From NCBI GenBank assembly GCA_036783645.1, contig DAIPWT010000012.1:1-64000 (forward strand): a DNA stretch of 64,000 nucleotides, in the 5' to 3' direction. A model generated the notes under the pieces. The model had not been told where the DNA came from. It did not search any database and saw nothing but the letters and a program-made list of their open reading frames with translations. Below, one piece after another: positions 60,085-64,000 of this stretch. The stretch is from UBA4732 sp002404095 (lineage in GTDB: Bacteria > Planctomycetota > Planctomycetia > Gemmatales > Gemmataceae). Within the stretch, counting starts at the first letter, position 1. Every line of letters starts with the position of its first letter. The translations under genes were made by a program, and so were the position numbers.

Positions 60085-61554
60085 TTAGAGCTTCTGCAGC
60101 TCCTCCGCAATCAGCTTCTGCACAACATCGGCCTTCGCCGCCCCCTTTGTTTCGCGCATGACCGCGCCCATAAACGACTGCGCCGCCGCCGTCTTTCCCT
60201 TCTTGTACTCGGCCACCGCCTTGGGGTTGGCCGCGATCACGCGGCGCACGATCTCCTCCAGCGCGCCCGCGTCCACGGCTTTGATGCCAAGATGCGCGAT
60301 CGCCATTTTCGCCGTTTCTCCCGTTTCCAACATGCGGTTGTAGACCGCCTCCGCCGCCTGCTTGTTTAGGCCCGATGCTTTTTGTTCCGCGATCAACCCG
60401 GCCAGCCGATCCGCCGTCAGTGGGAAATCCCCGATTTCCTGCTTGTGTTCTTTCAGCGACGCCAGCACTCGGTTGGTAACCCAATTGCTCGCCGCCTTGG
60501 CGTCGCCGCAACGCTTCGCCGCGTCCTCGAAATAGGCGACGGTCGCGCGCCCCTGCTGCGTCAATACACCAATGTCGTAGTCGGAAAGTCCATAATCCCG
60601 CGCCAGACGCACGCGCTGCGCCGCCGGCAATTCGCCCGTCTCGGCGCGGACGCGCTCGCGCCAGGCCGCGTCCACCACAACCGGCACAAGGTCCGGCTCC
60701 GGGAAGTAACGATAGTCAGCGGCCTCTTCCTTGCGGCGCTGCACCACGGTGACGCCGCGCGCCTCGTCCCAGCCGGCCGTCTCCTTCTCGCCGGGCGCCA
60801 ACCTCCGGCCGTCGCGCTGAAACGCCTCGTACTGGCGATCGGCCTCGTACTTCATCGACCGCTCGACGCCGCGAAAGCTATTGAGATTTTTGACCTCGAC
60901 AATGGGCGTGGCCGCGACCGTACCGTCCGGCTGGGGGATGTGGAGGTTGATGTTGGCGTCGCAGCGTAGGCTGCCTTCCTGCATTTCGCAGTCGGACACC
61001 CCCGTCTCGCGCAGCAACAGGCGGATCTCTTCAAGATACGCCTTGGCCTCTTCCGGCGTGGAAAGGTCCGGCTCGCTCACGATCTCCAACAAGGGCGTGC
61101 CGGCGCGGTTCAGGTCCACCAAGCTGTCGCGGCCGGCGCCGGTCTCGTCGTGGAGCATCTTGCCGGCGTCCTCTTCGAGATGGGCGCGAATGATGCGAAC
61201 GCGCTTAGCGCCGTCGGCCGTTTCGATCTCCAGCCAACCGTTCCTGCTGAAAGGCAGATCGTATTGGCTGATCTGATAGTTTTTCGGCAAATCGGGATAG
61301 TAATAGTTTTTGCGGTCCCATTTGGTGAAATCGGCGAGGTGGCAATTCAGCGCCTGGGCGGCGCGCAGCGCCAGCTCGAAGGCGCGGCGGTTCATGACCG
61401 GCAGCGCGCCGGGTAGGCCGATGCAGACGGGGCAGGTGGCGGTGTTCGGCGGCAAGCCGAATTGCGTAGCGCAGCCGCAAAACAGCTTGGTCTTCGTGAG
61501 CAGCTGGACGTGGACTTCCAGCCCGATGACGATGCGATATGGAAGGTCCGCCAT
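60085..61554 (-). CDS. gatB: Aspartyl/glutamyl-tRNA amidotransferase subunit B
   Basis: 489 residues. Binds misacylated Glu-tRNA(Gln) (or Asp-tRNA(Asn)) and amidates it with GatA and GatC. Family features: VIGLEVHVQLLTKTKLFC, CPVCIGLPGALPV, KNYYYPDLPKNYQISQYD, and VDLNRAGTPLLEIVSEPD. The C-terminal YqeY-like tail is present. Full length. GAGGCG precedes the ATG. gatA and gatC are not in the window. Confidence 0.96.
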   Translation of the reverse strand: MADLPYRIVIGLEVHVQLLTKTKLFCGCATQFGLPPNTATCPVCIGLPGALPVMNRRAFELALRAAQALNCHLADFTKWDRKNYYYPDLPKNYQISQYDLPFSRNGWLEIETADGAKRVRIIRAHLEEDAGKMLHDETGAGRDSLVDLNRAGTPLLEIVSEPDLSTPEEAKAYLEEIRLLLRETGVSDCEMQEGSLRCDANINLHIPQPDGTVAATPIVEVKNLNSFRGVERSMKYEADRQYEAFQRDGRRLAPGEKETAGWDEARGVTVVQRRKEEAADYRYFPEPDLVPVVVDAAWRERVRAETGELPAAQRVRLARDYGLSDYDIGVLTQQGRATVAYFEDAAKRCGDAKAASNWVTNRVLASLKEHKQEIGDFPLTADRLAGLIAEQKASGLNKQAAEAVYNRMLETGETAKMAIAHLGIKAVDAGALEEIVRRVIAANPKAVAEYKKGKTAAAQSFMGAVMRETKGAAKADVVQKLIAEELQKL

Positions 61555-61593
61555 GTACGCCTCGCTTGCGCCGACCGTCGGGGAATTAACGAG

Positions 61594-61656
61594 GTTTAGC
61601 CGCGACCCGAAGGGGAGCGCGTGGGAGACGCGCTCCCCTTCGGGTCGCGGCTAAAC
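61594..61656. repeat. 29-bp perfect inverted repeat, TTTAGCCGCGACCCGAAGGG family
   Basis: Arms 61594-61622 and 61628-61656 with a 5-base loop, upstream of gatB and of the divergent oxidoreductase. A single arm of the same sequence is fused to the receptor remnant at 4178. Confidence 0.9.
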
Positions 61657-61780
61657 GAGATTGTTACTCTAGGGGCCCCGCTCCTGAAAACAACGCGACA
61701 AACTTGTGGAATTGCTCTTCGCCGTGTGGTATAAAACATTCGCGCCCGCGATCCCACCCCGGCCCCAAGGAGGCTCTCCC

Positions 61781-63064
61781 TTGACGCATCCCGCTTCGTC
61801 CGGCGCCTCGCGCCGCGAGTTCCTGGCCGCCGCCGCGGCCGGCGCCGTCGCGCTGAGTACAACGCCGCTCGTCCACGCCAACGGCACCGACACTTTGCGC
61901 ATCGGCCTCATTGGCTGCGGCGGCCGCGGCACCGGCGCCGCCACCCAAGCCCTCAACGCCGACCCCAATGTCAAACTCGTCGCGCTCGGCGACGTTTTTG
62001 AGGATCATCTCCAGTCCAGCCTCGACACCCTCCAAAAGGACGCCGCCATCGCGGCCAAGGTCGATGTGAAACCCGACCACTGTTTCATCGGCTTCGACGC
62101 CTACAAGCAGGTTCTCGCCAGCGGCGTCGATGTGGTGATCCTGACGACGCCGCCGCACTTCCGGCCGCTGCACATCAAGGCGGCCGTCGAAGCCGACAAA
62201 CATATCTTCTGCGAAAAGCCCGTGGCCGTGGACGCCCCCGGCGTGCGCTCCGTCATGGACTCCTGCGGCGAGGCCAAGAAACGCGGTAAAGCGGTCGTTT
62301 CCGGCCTGTGCTTCCGCTACGAACACGCCAAGCGCGAACTGATGAATCGCGTCCACGAAGGAGCTGTCGGCGACATTCTTGCTCTGCATTGTACTTATAA
62401 CACCGGCTTCTTGTGGAGCCATCCGCGCCAGGATAAGTGGTCCGAAATGGAATTCCAGATGCGCAACTGGCTCTACTACACCTGGTTGTCTGGCGACCAC
62501 AACGTCGAACAGCACATCCACAGTCTCGACAAAATGGCCTGGGCGATGAAGGACGTTCCGCCCATGCAGGCCGTCGGCGCCGGCGGCCGGCAGGTGCGCA
62601 CGGCACCCTTGTTCGGCAACATCTTCGACCATCATTCCGTCGTCTACCAATGGGCCAACGGCGTCAAACTGTTCGCCTCCTGCCGGCAGCAAGACGGCTG
62701 CGCCAAGGAAGTGGACGACTTCGTGATCGGCACAAAGGGCACGGCCGACGTGATGAAACACAAGATCACGGGCGAGAACGCCTGGGCGCACAAGAAAGAC
62801 GCCAACGACAAGGACGACATGTATCAGAACGAACACAATGAGCTGTTCGCCAGCATCCGCAAGAGCGAGCCGATCAACAACGGCGATTACATGACCAAGA
62901 GTACGCTGATGGCCATCATGGGCCGCATGGCGACGTACACGGGGCAGGTCATCAAGTGGGAGGAGGCGCTGAACTCCAAGGAAGACCTGACGCCGGCCAA
63001 ATATGCGTTTGGCGAAATGCCGACGCCGGCGGTGGCGATGCCGGGCGTGACTAAGTTTGTGTGA
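61781..63064 (+). CDS. Tat-exported Gfo/Idh/MocA-family oxidoreductase
   Basis: 427 residues from TTG 61781, which has GGAGG eight bases upstream; the frame is open to 61706 without one. A Tat signal with SRREFL followed by AAAAAGAVALS is near the N-terminus. The Rossmann fold begins IGLIGCGGRGTG, and EKPVAVDAPG is the family EKP motif; CFRYEHAKREL and the substrate-domain part DHNVEQHIHSL follow. Probably a periplasmic sugar or polyol dehydrogenase; the substrate is unknown. Convergent with a sugar-phosphate-isomerase-like gene, a frequent partner of this family. Confidence 0.88.
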   Translation: MTHPASSGASRREFLAAAAAGAVALSTTPLVHANGTDTLRIGLIGCGGRGTGAATQALNADPNVKLVALGDVFEDHLQSSLDTLQKDAAIAAKVDVKPDHCFIGFDAYKQVLASGVDVVILTTPPHFRPLHIKAAVEADKHIFCEKPVAVDAPGVRSVMDSCGEAKKRGKAVVSGLCFRYEHAKRELMNRVHEGAVGDILALHCTYNTGFLWSHPRQDKWSEMEFQMRNWLYYTWLSGDHNVEQHIHSLDKMAWAMKDVPPMQAVGAGGRQVRTAPLFGNIFDHHSVVYQWANGVKLFASCRQQDGCAKEVDDFVIGTKGTADVMKHKITGENAWAHKKDANDKDDMYQNEHNELFASIRKSEPINNGDYMTKSTLMAIMGRMATYTGQVIKWEEALNSKEDLTPAKYAFGEMPTPAVAMPGVTKFV

Positions 63065-63079
63065 TTTCAAATTCTCCTA

Positions 63080-63142
63080 CGACTAGCCCCGAGCGCAAGC
63101 GAGGGGTTTCACCTTCCCCTCGCTTGCGCTCGGGGCTAGTCG
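63080..63142. terminator. 27-bp inverted repeat between convergent genes
   Basis: GACTAGCCCCGAGCGCAAGC (63081-...) pairs with its complement ending 63141; the arms extend by one more base. It sits between two convergent stop codons (63064 and 63151). It fits a bidirectional terminator but could be a repeat family member. Confidence 0.6.
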
Positions 63143-63150
63143 ATCATTCT

Positions 63151-64000
63151 TTAGCTCGCGAATACCTTATCCATTCGCTGCGACAAGTCTTTCAGCGCCG
63201 CGGCGTCTTTCGATTGCTCGCCCGGCTGCTCGGAAATGCCCCAACCGTTGTAGCCGATATCGTCGAGGGCCTTCATAATGGCCGGCCATTTGTCGTCGCC
63301 CTCGAAAAAGCGCACATTAAACTTCTTGAATGCGCTATATTCCTTGATGTGCAGCTTGAGGATGCGCTTGCCCAACACCGGAATCCACTCTTCCGGCTTG
63401 CCGTAGCGGAGGACGTTGCCGATGTCGAAGTGCCAGCCGACTTGTGGGCTGTCGATGGCGTCAAGGAACGCGACGGCCTGTTCGGGCTTGGTGATGAAGT
63501 CGTTCCAGACGTTTTCGATGGCGATCTTCACGTCCAGTTCCACGGCCACGGGAACCACGCGCTTGATCTCGGCGACGGAGCGACGGAAGCAGTCGTCGTA
63601 GGAAATGTCCTTGTTGACGACGCCGGGGACGAACAGCACGGAGGAGGCGCCGTAGCGCTTGGCGTCTTGCAGCGCTCGCTGCAAACCTTCACGGCCTTCC
63701 TGGCGCACCCGGTCGTCGGGCGAAGAGAGCGGCTTACCCCAATGCGTGTTGCAGCAGACGCTGGCCGGCTTGAGTCCGGTGTCGTCGAACGCTTTGACCA
63801 CCTCGTCCTGGTTCATGTGGCTCATCGGCTCGACGCCCTCGAAGCCGGCAGCCTTCACGGCGCGGAATTGCTCCAATACCGATCCCTTGTAGGCAATGGT
63901 GGCGTACATGATCGCCTTGCGGATGGTGCGTTTCTTCGCCGGCGCTTCGTCGGCGCGCGCGGCGTTGGGAACAATCGCGGCCGCGGTCAAGGCGCCGCCG
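63151..64000 (-). CDS. Sugar-phosphate isomerase/epimerase-like protein (xylose-isomerase-like TIM barrel), partial at window end
   Basis: The frame is open to the window edge, so the start lies outside. The visible part has the end of a signal peptide (about 18 residues, VPNAARADE), then TIM-barrel features: GFEGVEPMSH near the N-terminus, VDVKIAIENVWNDF and VGWHFDIGNVLRYGKP, with Glu/Asp/His metal-ligand candidates in IENVWN and WHFDIGN. Exported isomerases of this type are common in planctomycetes beside Gfo/Idh/MocA oxidoreductases and are thought to process sugars or polyols. Confidence 0.85.
   Translation of the reverse strand, partial: GGALTAAAIVPNAARADEAPAKKRTIRKAIMYATIAYKGSVLEQFRAVKAAGFEGVEPMSHMNQDEVVKAFDDTGLKPASVCCNTHWGKPLSSPDDRVRQEGREGLQRALQDAKRYGASSVLFVPGVVNKDISYDDCFRRSVAEIKRVVPVAVELDVKIAIENVWNDFITKPEQAVAFLDAIDSPQVGWHFDIGNVLRYGKPEEWIPVLGKRILKLHIKEYSAFKKFNVRFFEGDDKWPAIMKALDDIGYNGWGISEQPGEQSKDAAALKDLSQRMDKVFAS

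Noticed and set aside
61664..63070. 468-codon minus-strand frame opposite the oxidoreductase
   Set aside because: Antisense to a gene with clear Tat, Rossmann and EKP motifs.

Overview
The window reads as a piece of a planctomycete chromosome, most like the Gemmataceae or Isosphaeraceae. This is inferred from gene content. The DNA is GC-rich, and it carries an ECF sigma factor of the planctomycete type next to a sigma-linked Ser/Thr kinase, secreted Gly/Pro-rich EF-hand proteins, a long cluster of FTLVE-type pseudopilins, DUF4058, Uma2 and zinc-ribbon proteins, a Tat-exported Gfo/Idh/MocA oxidoreductase and a sugar-phosphate-isomerase-like protein. Intergenic spaces are loaded with at least a dozen different families of long inverted repeats. 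A 10-base run of N marks an assembly gap inside one of them.

Layout. (1) 0.2-9.6 kb: a complete chemosensory cluster, cheA-cheW-(receptor remnant)-receptor-cheY-cheB-cheR, with a divergent response-regulator/HATPase protein. The receptor has a periplasmic domain with a CxxCH haem-c motif, so it probably senses redox state or a small ligand. (2) 9.7-14.1 kb: Uma2 protein, then glutamyl-tRNA reductase, a CcsA/HemX-like membrane protein and a siroheme-synthase-type dehydrogenase on the minus strand (tetrapyrrole supply and cytochrome assembly), and an unrecognised protein. (3) 14.2-19.1 kb: a mosaic of small genes and wreckage: a DUF2283 protein, an ECF sigma factor, a kinase cut off before its catalytic loop, two remnants and two intact members of a secreted Gly/Pro-rich family. 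A 223-bp MITE-like element with 18-bp ends and a 9-bp target duplication sits inside another palindrome. (4) 19.6-27.9 kb: a surface-polysaccharide cluster with a DUF4214-like protein, three GT-B glycosyltransferases and two tandem membrane proteins homogenised over 437 bp. (5) 28.8-37.1 kb, minus strand: a heavy-metal efflux operon (Cys-rich exported protein, adaptor, RND pump, Cys/His lipoprotein-like protein, TolC-type channel, CDF transporter). The adaptor and the small protein share a C-x2-H-x3-E-x2-C-x2-C motif. (6) malQ. (7) 39.6-56.4 kb, minus strand: a type II secretion/type IV pilus-like assembly (two GspE/PilB ATPases, PilT, GspF, five FTLVE-type pseudopilins and a giant GspK-like protein). 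Nearly every wide junction holds a different palindrome, and one palindrome lies inside a prepilin leader. (8) 56.8-64 kb: housekeeping and planctomycete-specific genes, including gatB.

The strongest leads are the palindromic element family and its effect on genes, namely the dated nested insertion, the truncated receptor and WD40 remnants, and the prepilin leader stretched to 64 residues. The shared metal-binding motif in the efflux operon and the haem-type chemoreceptor follow. No CRISPR array, tRNA, rRNA or prophage was seen. All assignments rest on reading motifs by eye; no database search was run.
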